A DNA stretch of 64,000 bases, from assembly GCF_020966755.1 (NCBI RefSeq), contig NZ_JAJKFT010000010.1, forward strand, positions 2,444,720 to 2,508,719, read 5' to 3'. The notes under the pieces were generated by a model. That model worked only from the letters and a program-made list of their open reading frames with translations. It searched no databases and had not been told where the DNA came from. A program made the translations under genes and the position numbers. The DNA is from Blastopirellula sediminis. GTDB lineage: Bacteria > Planctomycetota > Planctomycetia > Pirellulales > Pirellulaceae. Shown here in pieces: positions 38,384 through 46,869 of the stretch (position 1 is its first letter; each line of letters begins with the position of its first letter).

Positions 38384-39886
38384 TCACGCTGCTGCGCGGC
38401 GGGGCGGCTGGGCTTCGGCGACGCGACGAATGATGTCGGTCGTCGATTTCCCTTCAACCAGGTTGATCAACCGCACTTCGCCTCCGTAGGAGGTGACAAA
38501 GTCGTAGCCCACAATCGATTCCGCCTTGTAGTCGCCCCCCTTGGCTAACACATGGGGACGAATTGCCTGAATGAGTTCGAGCGGCGTATCTTGATCGAAG
38601 ATCGCCACATAGTCGACGCACGACAATGCGGCGAGCATCGCCGCACGTTCGTTTTGACTGATGACCGGACGCTCCGGACCTTTCAGTCGCGAAACGCTCT
38701 CGTCGCTGTTGAGCCCCACGACCAGGATGTCTCCCATTCGCGAAGCTTCGTTCAGATTGGTGACGTGCCCGTAGTGCAGCAAGTCGAAGCAGCCGTTGGT
38801 GAAGACGATCCGTTGGCCGCGACGACGCAATTCGTCCGACTGACGAGCGATTTGTTCGAGCGAAAGAATCTTCCGCGAGCCGGGCTGATGGTGAGCGGTC
38901 AGTTCGGCTTCGATCTCGTCGAGCGGAATGACCGCGACGCCGATCTTTTCGACTTCCAAGCCGGCCGCGACGTTCGCCAGGCGTACCGCTTCCGCTCGCG
39001 ACAAGCCAGATCCGATCGCAGCGCCAAGCATCGCCAGGACCATGTCGCCGGCGCCGGTGATGTCGTAAACGCTGCGGGCTTCGGTCGGAAAGAGAGTCGC
39101 CGCGCCACCTTTTTCGACCAGCGCCATGCCGTCACGATCGAGCGTAACGATGACCGATTCCAGTTGCAGCGCCGCACATAGCTCTTGGCCGGCGGCGGCC
39201 GCTTCGTCGGGCGTGCGAATCTTGCGGCCGGTGCATGTTTCGGTTTCGATCCGGTTCGCTTTGATCATGTCGGCGCCACGATAACGGCCGAAGTCGCGAC
39301 CCTTCATCGGGTCGACCAAGACCGGCACGCCTCGTTCGTTCGCATGGCGAATCAGCGTTTGCAAAATCGGCGGGGTGCAAACCCCTTTGGCGTAGTCCGA
39401 GATCAACACGATGTCGCATTGTTCGAGCGCGTTGACGACGCCGTACAAAAGTTGCTCTTCGATCTCGCCGCTGACGGCGTCGGTCGTTTCGTGATCGACG
39501 CGGAGGATTTGACTTGGATGGCGTGCCCCTGCACGACCGACGAAGCGTTCTTTCAGCGTGGTCGGTCGGGACGAATCGGTCAGGCAAAGGGAGGCGTCGA
39601 CGCCGGCTTGTTGGAGGAGATTCACCAGGTCCGCGCCCGCCGCATCGGGACCGACGACGCCGGCCGCGATAACTTCGCACTCCAGACCACGGAGCATATT
39701 GCAGACGTTCGCGGCGCCGCCGAGTCGAAGTTCATGACTGTCGGCGCGCAACACGATGACCGGCGACTCTTGGCTGACGCGTTCGGCGTCGCCATAGGTG
39801 TAGCGATCGAGAATCAGGTCCCCCAGGACCAGCACTTTGGGACTGCCAAGCCGCTGAAATGCGGCCAACAGAGACTCGTTGTTCAT
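38384..39886 (-). CDS. hldE: Bifunctional heptose-7-phosphate kinase/heptose-1-phosphate adenylyltransferase
   Basis: A 500-residue fusion making ADP-heptose for LPS. The N-terminal ribokinase-type domain (1-330) has LGDLILDRY, LGGAANVC, ISDYAKGV and the catalytic DITGAGD at 275-281. The C-terminal cytidylyltransferase-type domain (340-490) has FTNGCFDLLHYGHV with HYGH at 371-374, and GPERPV, both intact. It is somewhat longer than E. coli HldE (477). With waaF downstream it forms an inner-core module. Presence of the full set implies lipopolysaccharide with heptose in this organism. Confidence 0.93.
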   Translation of the reverse strand: MNNESLLAAFQRLGSPKVLVLGDLILDRYTYGDAERVSQESPVIVLRADSHELRLGGAANVCNMLRGLECEVIAAGVVGPDAAGADLVNLLQQAGVDASLCLTDSSRPTTLKERFVGRAGARHPSQILRVDHETTDAVSGEIEEQLLYGVVNALEQCDIVLISDYAKGVCTPPILQTLIRHANERGVPVLVDPMKGRDFGRYRGADMIKANRIETETCTGRKIRTPDEAAAAGQELCAALQLESVIVTLDRDGMALVEKGGAATLFPTEARSVYDITGAGDMVLAMLGAAIGSGLSRAEAVRLANVAAGLEVEKIGVAVIPLDEIEAELTAHHQPGSRKILSLEQIARQSDELRRRGQRIVFTNGCFDLLHYGHVTNLNEASRMGDILVVGLNSDESVSRLKGPERPVISQNERAAMLAALSCVDYVAIFDQDTPLELIQAIRPHVLAKGGDYKAESIVGYDFVTSYGGEVRLINLVEGKSTTDIIRRVAEAQPPRRAAA

Positions 39887-39984
39887 TGCGTCATCCTTGA
39901 CGATGGTCTTTCACGCTGGAGTTTTACCAGAAGTGAGACAATCGACAAAGACGAAAGCGAGCGGGGAAATCGTAGCCCGCCAGT

Positions 39985-40106
39985 GTAGGGTCCGCTGTGC
40001 GGACCATGCGCTGCTAGCGTTCGAGCGATTCAAGAAATCACAACAAACAGACTGCTGGAAGTGATTAAATGGCCGACCGCATTTCGGTCCGCATAACGGA
40101 CCCTAC
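39985..40106. repeat. 21-bp inverted repeat flanking an 80-bp spacer
   Basis: An arm starting GTAGGGTCCG (39985-40005) is matched in reverse complement at 40086-40106 with two mismatches. It lies between the hldE start and the stop of the hydrolase-like gene at 40111. Confidence 0.85.
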
Positions 40107-40110
40107 GGAC

Positions 40111-40848
40111 TTAGCCGCCGCAAACCTTCTGCATCAACCAGCGATTCAGATCCTCGAACATATCGGTCGAGAGTTCATCGCCGCACAGATACTGGTGCAG
40201 GTCAATCTTCATCCCGGCGGTGTGCAGCAGACGAAGGTCTTCGCAGAGCTGCGATTCGGGATAGCGGTTGCTCTTTTGCAGATGGATCATCAGCATCGGC
40301 AGCGAGCGGGCTTCGCTCAATCGAGCCAGCGGCGAGCAACCTTGCGGGAAGCCTCCGCCGATCGACGCGGCGCCGGCGAATAGTTCCGGGTTACGCAAAG
40401 CGAGACGAATCGCCATCGCTCCGCCGCCAAGATAGCCGGCCAGGAAAATTCGCTGCGGATGAATGTTGTAGCGCTTTTGGGCGACGCGAACGGTCTGCAG
40501 CACGCGGGCCGCGGCGACGTCGATATCGCGTTGCTTTTGGTCCCAGCGGAACGTCATGCCGGCGGTCGAGCCGTCATGTCGCGGAGCGCGAGGCGCTGCG
40601 GCGACGTAGTTGCGAGTGCTGGTCAGCGGCATCACGCGGCGAAGTTGCCGTTCGTTATCGCCGGGGCCATGCAACCAGACGACGAGCGGATAGGCGTAGC
40701 CCGGCTCGTAGTGCTGAGGAGTAAAAAATTCGATCGCAGTGCGGCGGGACTGCAGGCGATCAATTTTGAACTCGAGGATTTGTTGCGCCGCTTGAGTGAC
40801 AGCTCCGGGAAGCGGAGCCGGAAGTACGTCTTGGCGTTTCATGTGCAT
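40111..40848 (-). CDS. Alpha/beta-hydrolase-fold protein lacking the nucleophile serine
   Basis: A 245-residue protein with the esterase/phospholipase fold: PLVVWLHGPGDNE with the oxyanion HG, and a segment IFLAGYLGGGAMAIRLAL that matches the usual GFSxGG elbow. At position 140 the nucleophile serine is leucine (codon CTT). The C-terminal part lacks a clear GH catalytic histidine (DELSTDMFEDLNRWL). It is therefore probably a non-catalytic member. No signal peptide. Confidence 0.75.
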   Translation of the reverse strand: MHMKRQDVLPAPLPGAVTQAAQQILEFKIDRLQSRRTAIEFFTPQHYEPGYAYPLVVWLHGPGDNERQLRRVMPLTSTRNYVAAAPRAPRHDGSTAGMTFRWDQKQRDIDVAAARVLQTVRVAQKRYNIHPQRIFLAGYLGGGAMAIRLALRNPELFAGAASIGGGFPQGCSPLARLSEARSLPMLMIHLQKSNRYPESQLCEDLRLLHTAGMKIDLHQYLCGDELSTDMFEDLNRWLMQKVCGG

Positions 40849-41029
40849 TTGGCGCCGGGCCGTGGGTCTTCGCGGGGGACTGGAGTGGGAGATTAATGAC
40901 TCTCGGGAAATGACGCAATTGCAGCTACGCCATTTCCCTTTCGGCCCCGTGGGTGGTGCGGCGCGTCAATTGCGCCGTCGGGGTCGAATCGTTGTCCGTC
41001 CTCGCAACGGTCGATATTATTAGCAGCAA

Positions 41030-41052
41030 AGCGAGATTGAATCAATCTCGCT
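41030..41052 (-). terminator. Hairpin after mdh, probable terminator
   Basis: Stem AGCGAGATTG (41030-41039) with CAATCTCGCT (41043-41052), loop AAT. It lies 20 nt after the mdh stop, with a moderately T-rich sequence following on the minus strand. Confidence 0.6.
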
Positions 41053-41071
41053 AGCGGCAAACAAATTTCCG

Positions 41072-42190
<1,119 letters not shown>

Positions 42191-42231
42191 TTACCACCTT
42201 TGTCGCATACCTACTCGCCGGAGTCGACCAC

Positions 42232-43506
42232 ATGATTCGCACAGCGCTCGTTTTCTGCGGATTCTGGATCTTAACCGCGCTTCCCGCCTTCGCCGCCGCC
42301 CCGACCGACTGGCCGCAGTTCCGCGGCCCCCAGCAAGATGGCGACGCCCAAGGCGCCCAACTGCCGGTCGAGTGGAACGCCGAAAAGAACATCGTCTGGC
42401 GAAAAGCGATGCCCGGTTTTGGGGCCTCCAGCCCGATCGTTTACGGCGATCGACTCTACGTAACCTATTACGACGGTTACGGTCTGAGCGAAGAAGAGCC
42501 GGGCGAAAAGAAAAACCTTCGCCGTCATCTGATGTGCGTCAACAAAGACTCAGGCGAAGTGATCTGGGACGAAGCGAACGCCGAAAATATCGAGAAAGCG
42601 GCCGACTACAAAGGCTTCATCGCGCTCCATGGATTCACCTCCAGCACCCCGGTCGTCGACGATACCGGCATCTACGTTTACTACGGAACCGGCGGCGCCG
42701 CGTGCTACTCGCACGACGGAAAATTGATGTGGCAAAAAGTGCTGGGGGACAAGACCCACGCCTTTGGTACTGCCAACTCCCCGGTCTTGTATGAAGATTT
42801 AGTAATCATCAACGGTTTCGTCGAATGCGGCGCGATCGTCGCCCTGGACAAGAAGACCGGCCAAGAGGTCTGGCGGTTTGATCAAGTGAATCGTGCCTGG
42901 AACACGCCTTGCCTGGTGGCGGTCGATGGCAAGTATGAGCTTGTCTTCAGTTCCGAAGGAACGATTCGCGCCATTGATCCCGCGACCGGCAAGGAACTTT
43001 GGTTCTGCAAAGGGATCGACGACTACATCTGCCCGAGCGTGATCGCCCATGACGGGATCGTTTATGCCATCGGCGCCCGCAAAAGCACCGCTGTTGCAAT
43101 CAAGGCCGGCGGAAGCGGCGACGTTTCCGAGACCCATCGACTGTGGGAACAAGGAAAGGGCTCTAACGTCTCGTCTCCGGTCTACTATGACGGAAACTTG
43201 TACTGGGCCAGCGAAGGGAAGGGGATCGTCTACTGCGCCGACGCGAAGACCGGCGAGATCAAATATGAGGAGCGACTCGAACCCCGCCCAGGTCGTATTT
43301 ACGCTTCGCCGATCGTGGCCGACGGCAAGCTGTACTACGTCAGTCGTGACGCCGGAGCCTACGTGATTCCGGCCAAACCGGAGTTTTCGCTACTAGCACA
43401 CAACGTGATCAGCGACGACGATGGTATTTTCAATGGCAGCCCCGCTGTGTCGGGCGGTAAGATGTACCTGCGAAGCGATAAGTACCTTTACTGCATCGCA
43501 AACTAA
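42232..43506 (+). CDS. Secreted PQQ-like beta-propeller protein
   Basis: A 424-residue exported protein with a signal peptide (about 1-22, ending ALPAFAAA). Repeats of a PQQ-type propeller follow, for example VNKDSGEVIWDEANAE, ALDKKTGQEVWRFDQ, AIDPATGKELWFCKG and ADAKTGEIKYEERL. The first blade motif WPQFRGPQQDG is common in planctomycete PQQ/Kelch-like exported proteins. It may be a dehydrogenase scaffold or BamB-like, and no cofactor-binding residues are decisive. It stands between two TCA-cycle genes but need not be related. Confidence 0.85.
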   Translation: MIRTALVFCGFWILTALPAFAAAPTDWPQFRGPQQDGDAQGAQLPVEWNAEKNIVWRKAMPGFGASSPIVYGDRLYVTYYDGYGLSEEEPGEKKNLRRHLMCVNKDSGEVIWDEANAENIEKAADYKGFIALHGFTSSTPVVDDTGIYVYYGTGGAACYSHDGKLMWQKVLGDKTHAFGTANSPVLYEDLVIINGFVECGAIVALDKKTGQEVWRFDQVNRAWNTPCLVAVDGKYELVFSSEGTIRAIDPATGKELWFCKGIDDYICPSVIAHDGIVYAIGARKSTAVAIKAGGSGDVSETHRLWEQGKGSNVSSPVYYDGNLYWASEGKGIVYCADAKTGEIKYEERLEPRPGRIYASPIVADGKLYYVSRDAGAYVIPAKPEFSLLAHNVISDDDGIFNGSPAVSGGKMYLRSDKYLYCIAN

Positions 43507-43612
43507 CGACCTGTGGCCGGGGGCGGCCCAGTTTACGGGGGAGAGTCACTGTGGTACTCTTCACCGTTTAAACGTGGATTTTTCGGCATCTTTTAGCGCA
43601 ATAGGGTGAATA

Positions 43613-44713
43613 ATGGCATACGAAGTGACGCTCATCACCGGTGACGGTACCGGTCCCGAACTCGCCGAAGCCGCGCGTAAGTGCGTTGACGCGACCGGAG
43701 TCAAAATCAATTGGGACGAGCAAGAAGCCGGCGTCGACATCATGGAAAAGGTCGGCACTCCGCTTCCCGATTCGGTGATGGAGAGCGTGCGTCGCACTCG
43801 CTGTGCGCTGAAAGCGCCGATCACGACCCCGGTCGGTACCGGTTTCCGCAGCATCAACGTTCACCTGCGCCAAGAGCTCGGACTGTTCGCGTGCATTCGT
43901 CCGTGCAAACATTACCCGGGCGTTCGCAGTTACTTCAGCGAACTGGGCGTCGACATCGTCATCGTCCGTGAAAACACGGAAGACCTCTATGCCGGCGTCG
44001 AATTTGAAGCGGGTAAGCCGGAAACCTCGCAGTTGATCGAGTTCATCAACGGCCTGCCGTCGGACAAGAAGATCAAGACCGGCGGCGCCGAAACCGGCGT
44101 CTCGATCAAACCGATCAGCGTCAGCGGCACGCAGCGTATCGTTCGCTGTGCGTTTGAGTACGCTCGCAAGAATGGCCGCAAGAAGGTGACGGCCGTTCAC
44201 AAAGCGAACATCATGAAGTACTCGGACGGTCTTTATCTGAAGACCGCGATGGAAGTTGCTCAAGAATTCCCGGATATCGAATTCGAAGAACGTATCGTCG
44301 ACAACATGTGCATGCAGCTGGTTCAAAAGCCGGAACTGTATGACGTTCTCGTGCTGCCGAACTTGTACGGCGACATCATCAGCGACCTGGGCGCCGGCAT
44401 CGTCGGCGGTCTCGGCATGGCGCCGGGCGAAAACCTCGGCCCCAACGGCGCGGTCTTCGAAGCGACCCACGGTTCGGCTCCGAAGTACAAAGGCCTGAAC
44501 AAGGTCAACCCGACCGCGCTGATCCTCTCCGGCATGCTGATGCTTCGCCACCTGGGCGAAGTGGACGCCGCCAATCGTTTGGAGAAAGCGGTCGCCGACG
44601 TCATCGCCGAAGGCAAGGACGTCACGTACGACCTGAAGCCGCATCGCGACGATCCGACCGCCGTCGGCACGCAGGAAATGGCCGCCGCCATCTGCGCCAA
44701 GATGGGCGGCTAG
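43613..44713 (+). CDS. icd: Isocitrate/isopropylmalate dehydrogenase family, probably isocitrate dehydrogenase
   Basis: A 366-residue decarboxylating dehydrogenase. [10 protein letters not shown] starts it, and the isocitrate-contact set is present with E. coli Icd spacing: S80, N82, R86 and R96 in [17 protein letters not shown]. The metal region is [18 protein letters not shown]. In [18 protein letters not shown]291, Y292 and V298 match the NADP-specifying trio of E. coli Icd, so NADP use is likely. The length is nearer to NAD-dependent IDH (about 340) than E. coli Icd (416). It has its own terminator. Confidence 0.85.
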   Translation: MAYEVTLITGDGTGPELAEAARKCVDATGVKINWDEQEAGVDIMEKVGTPLPDSVMESVRRTRCALKAPITTPVGTGFRSINVHLRQELGLFACIRPCKHYPGVRSYFSELGVDIVIVRENTEDLYAGVEFEAGKPETSQLIEFINGLPSDKKIKTGGAETGVSIKPISVSGTQRIVRCAFEYARKNGRKKVTAVHKANIMKYSDGLYLKTAMEVAQEFPDIEFEERIVDNMCMQLVQKPELYDVLVLPNLYGDIISDLGAGIVGGLGMAPGENLGPNGAVFEATHGSAPKYKGLNKVNPTALILSGMLMLRHLGEVDAANRLEKAVADVIAEGKDVTYDLKPHRDDPTAVGTQEMAAAICAKMGG

Positions 44714-44740
44714 TCGCGCAAGCGATCTAGGTTCATCATA

Positions 44741-44774
44741 AAGGGACCGTCTCGATCGAGACGGTCCCTTTTTT
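44741..44774 (+). terminator. Strong terminator after icd
   Basis: A 13-bp perfect stem, AAGGGACCGTCTC (44741-44753) with its complement (44758-44770), loop GATC, and a six-T run starting at 44769. Confidence 0.93.
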
Positions 44775-44787
44775 GTTTGAAAAGAAG

Positions 44788-44806
44788 CACGGCTCACAGA
44801 GCCGTG
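44788..44806 (+). repeat. Hairpin in the lpxK leader
   Basis: CACGGCT and AGCCGTG form a 7-bp perfect stem with loop CACAG, 23 nt before the chosen lpxK start. No T run follows, so it is more likely a repeat or mRNA structure than a terminator. Confidence 0.55.
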
Positions 44807-44829
44807 GTACCCGATACTCGAGGTTTGTT

Positions 44830-45900
44830 TTGCTTACCGCGGAAGATTTCAAAGAATACGCCAGTGGACGGCGGAAAGGTTTGGGCGGATTCGTCATGCG
44901 GGGCATGATGTTGGCTGCGTCCAAGCTGTACGGCGTCGGCGTTCGGATGCGCAATCGGCAATACGACCGCGGGTCGAAACCGATCGAAGAGGCTGGCGTG
45001 CCGGTCGTCAGCATCGGCAACATCACGCTGGGCGGAACCGGCAAAACGCCGACGGCCGCGTGGTTGGCCCGTTGGTTCCGTCGGCATGACGTGCGGGTGA
45101 CGCTGATCAGCCGCGGCTATGGTGCGGAACGCGGGGAATTGAACGACGAAGCACGAGAGCTCGATGATCTACTGCCGGACGTCCCTCATTTGCAGAATCC
45201 AGATCGCGTCGCCGCGGCGAAGGTCGCCGTCGAAGAATTGGCCGCGCAGGTGCTGTTGCTTGACGACGCCTTCCAGCATCGCCGGATCGCCCGCAACCTC
45301 GACATTGTGCTGATCGACGCGACCGAGCCGTTTGGTTTCGGATATCTCTTTCCTCGCGGCATGCTGCGTGAACCGCTGGATGGTTTGGCTCGCGCCGACG
45401 TGTTGGCGCTGACCCGCGCTGACGCCGTTTCGGCCGAAGAGCGGCAACGGATTCATAACGAAGCGCGGCAGTACAACTCGAAAGCGATCTGGATCGAAAT
45501 GATTCATCGCCCGGCGAGTCTGCGAAACGCGGATGGAGAAACCTCGTCGCTTGATCAGTTGCAAGGAAAACGGGTCGCCGCGTTTTGTGGAATCGGCAAT
45601 CCGGCTGGCTTTCGTCATACGATCAGCAGTTGCGGCGCCGAGTTGGTCGACCTGAAGCCGTTCCCGGATCACCACATCTACAAGGCGGCCGATATCGCGA
45701 CACTCGAAAAATGGGCGGCAGAGCAGCGAGTCGACTGCATCCTCTGCACCCACAAAGACCTGGTTAAAGTCGGGGTCACGCGGCTCGGCGAAACGCCGCT
45801 GGTTGCAATTGTGATCGAAGCGGAAGTGACCGTTGGTCTGCCGGAGCTGGAAGAACGGCTGACGAAGCTGATTGCCGAGATTCCGCCGGACGAGTACTAA
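44830..45900 (+). CDS. lpxK: Tetraacyldisaccharide 4'-kinase (lipid A biosynthesis)
   Basis: A 356-residue kinase that phosphorylates the lipid A disaccharide at the inner membrane. The N-terminal EDFKEYASGRRKG matches the LpxK start. SIGNITLGGTGKTP holds the Walker A (K72), RGYG the next loop, and LLDDAFQHRRIARNLDIVLID the catalytic DDxFQH motif. The frame is open from 44773, but that would place the start inside the icd terminator. I prefer TTG 44830, with CGAGG six bases before it, because the family's N-terminus begins there. The stop touches the convergent phosphatase gene. Confidence 0.9.
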   Translation: MLTAEDFKEYASGRRKGLGGFVMRGMMLAASKLYGVGVRMRNRQYDRGSKPIEEAGVPVVSIGNITLGGTGKTPTAAWLARWFRRHDVRVTLISRGYGAERGELNDEARELDDLLPDVPHLQNPDRVAAAKVAVEELAAQVLLLDDAFQHRRIARNLDIVLIDATEPFGFGYLFPRGMLREPLDGLARADVLALTRADAVSAEERQRIHNEARQYNSKAIWIEMIHRPASLRNADGETSSLDQLQGKRVAAFCGIGNPAGFRHTISSCGAELVDLKPFPDHHIYKAADIATLEKWAAEQRVDCILCTHKDLVKVGVTRLGETPLVAIVIEAEVTVGLPELEERLTKLIAEIPPDEY

Positions 45901-46575
45901 TTAATACGACTCGCCGGTATGCGTCCGGGGAGTTTCCGACGTCAGGTGGAAGATCGAGTTGGTCGAAATCAATCGGGTTTGGCCTGAGCGGCGACGGACG
46001 AGGGTGATGCCGCAGTTGTCGTGATGGATGTGACCGACGTTGTCGAGCGGCAATTCCAGCAGATAAGCGATCATCGAGCGGATCACCACGTTGTGGGCCA
46101 CGACGGCGATATGCTGCCGATCATGCGTATCGAGGATCCGCATCAGTTCTGGAACGACGCGGGCTTGGACCTGTTTCAGGTTTTCCCCCTCGGGATAGCC
46201 ATGCTCGGCGGCGCTGGTGTGGTGCAAGCGATACGCTTCGGGGTCGTTCGCTTCGATCCAGCCCCAGTCTTTTCCTTCCCAGCGGCCGACGTCGACTTCT
46301 TTCAACAGTTCCGACGTCTGAATCGTCAGCTCGCGGCCAGCGGCGATCTTTTCGGCCGTCTGCATCGCTCGCAACAGCGGACTGCTGTAAATGGCTGCTA
46401 GCGGCGTGCGCGTGAGAAACTTCGCCGTCTCTTCCGCTTGCCGTAGCCCAATCTCGACCAGCGGTCCGTTAATGCCGTTTCCTTGCAAAACCGGCGGCCG
46501 GCTGATGTTGTTGGCGGTGGCGCCATGACGGATCAGGTACATCCAGGTCGTGATCTTGGCGGAATCGGCGGACAT
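45901..46575 (-). CDS. Histidine phosphatase family protein
   Basis: A 224-residue member of the phosphoglycerate-mutase-like branch. LIRHGAT (RHG at 16-18) holds the phospho-accepting histidine. The rest of the family pattern is present: YSSPLLRAMQTA, EVDVGRWEG, and the second histidine in VAHNVVIRSMI. Substrates range from phosphoglycerate to cobalamin precursors and cannot be told from sequence. The gene ends immediately next to the convergent lpxK stop, with no bases between. Confidence 0.88.
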   Translation of the reverse strand: MSADSAKITTWMYLIRHGATANNISRPPVLQGNGINGPLVEIGLRQAEETAKFLTRTPLAAIYSSPLLRAMQTAEKIAAGRELTIQTSELLKEVDVGRWEGKDWGWIEANDPEAYRLHHTSAAEHGYPEGENLKQVQARVVPELMRILDTHDRQHIAVVAHNVVIRSMIAYLLELPLDNVGHIHHDNCGITLVRRRSGQTRLISTNSIFHLTSETPRTHTGESY

Positions 46576-46869
46576 GTGCGGCTGCTAGGCGTTAGCGGAA
46601 CGAGGCGAAGTGCTGGCGCCGCTATCTTACTTTTTCGCCGCGTGGTCGAGAACCGCCGTCAAAAAGAGGTCGCCAGGGGAGGGGGGGCGACGAAACGTAT
46701 TGACGGCAAGCGAGGAGTTGGGGTATTTATGCCTCCCGCGAAATGCGCGAGCCTGCGCATTTTGCTGCGCCAAGACGAAGAGAAGCGGATCTACCGACCC
46801 ACTTCTAGCATCGGCACGGACGCCGAAGCCGCTTGAGCAAAAATCAGAAAAAGCAAATTTCCTCCACCG

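Noticed and set aside
43568-44797. 409-codon minus-strand frame across icd
   Set aside because: It runs through the icd terminator and mirrors a certain gene.
44773-44829. Upstream start for lpxK at 44773
   Set aside because: It lies within the T run of the icd terminator, and the encoded residues would come from hairpin sequence. The LpxK N-terminus begins at the TTG at 44830.
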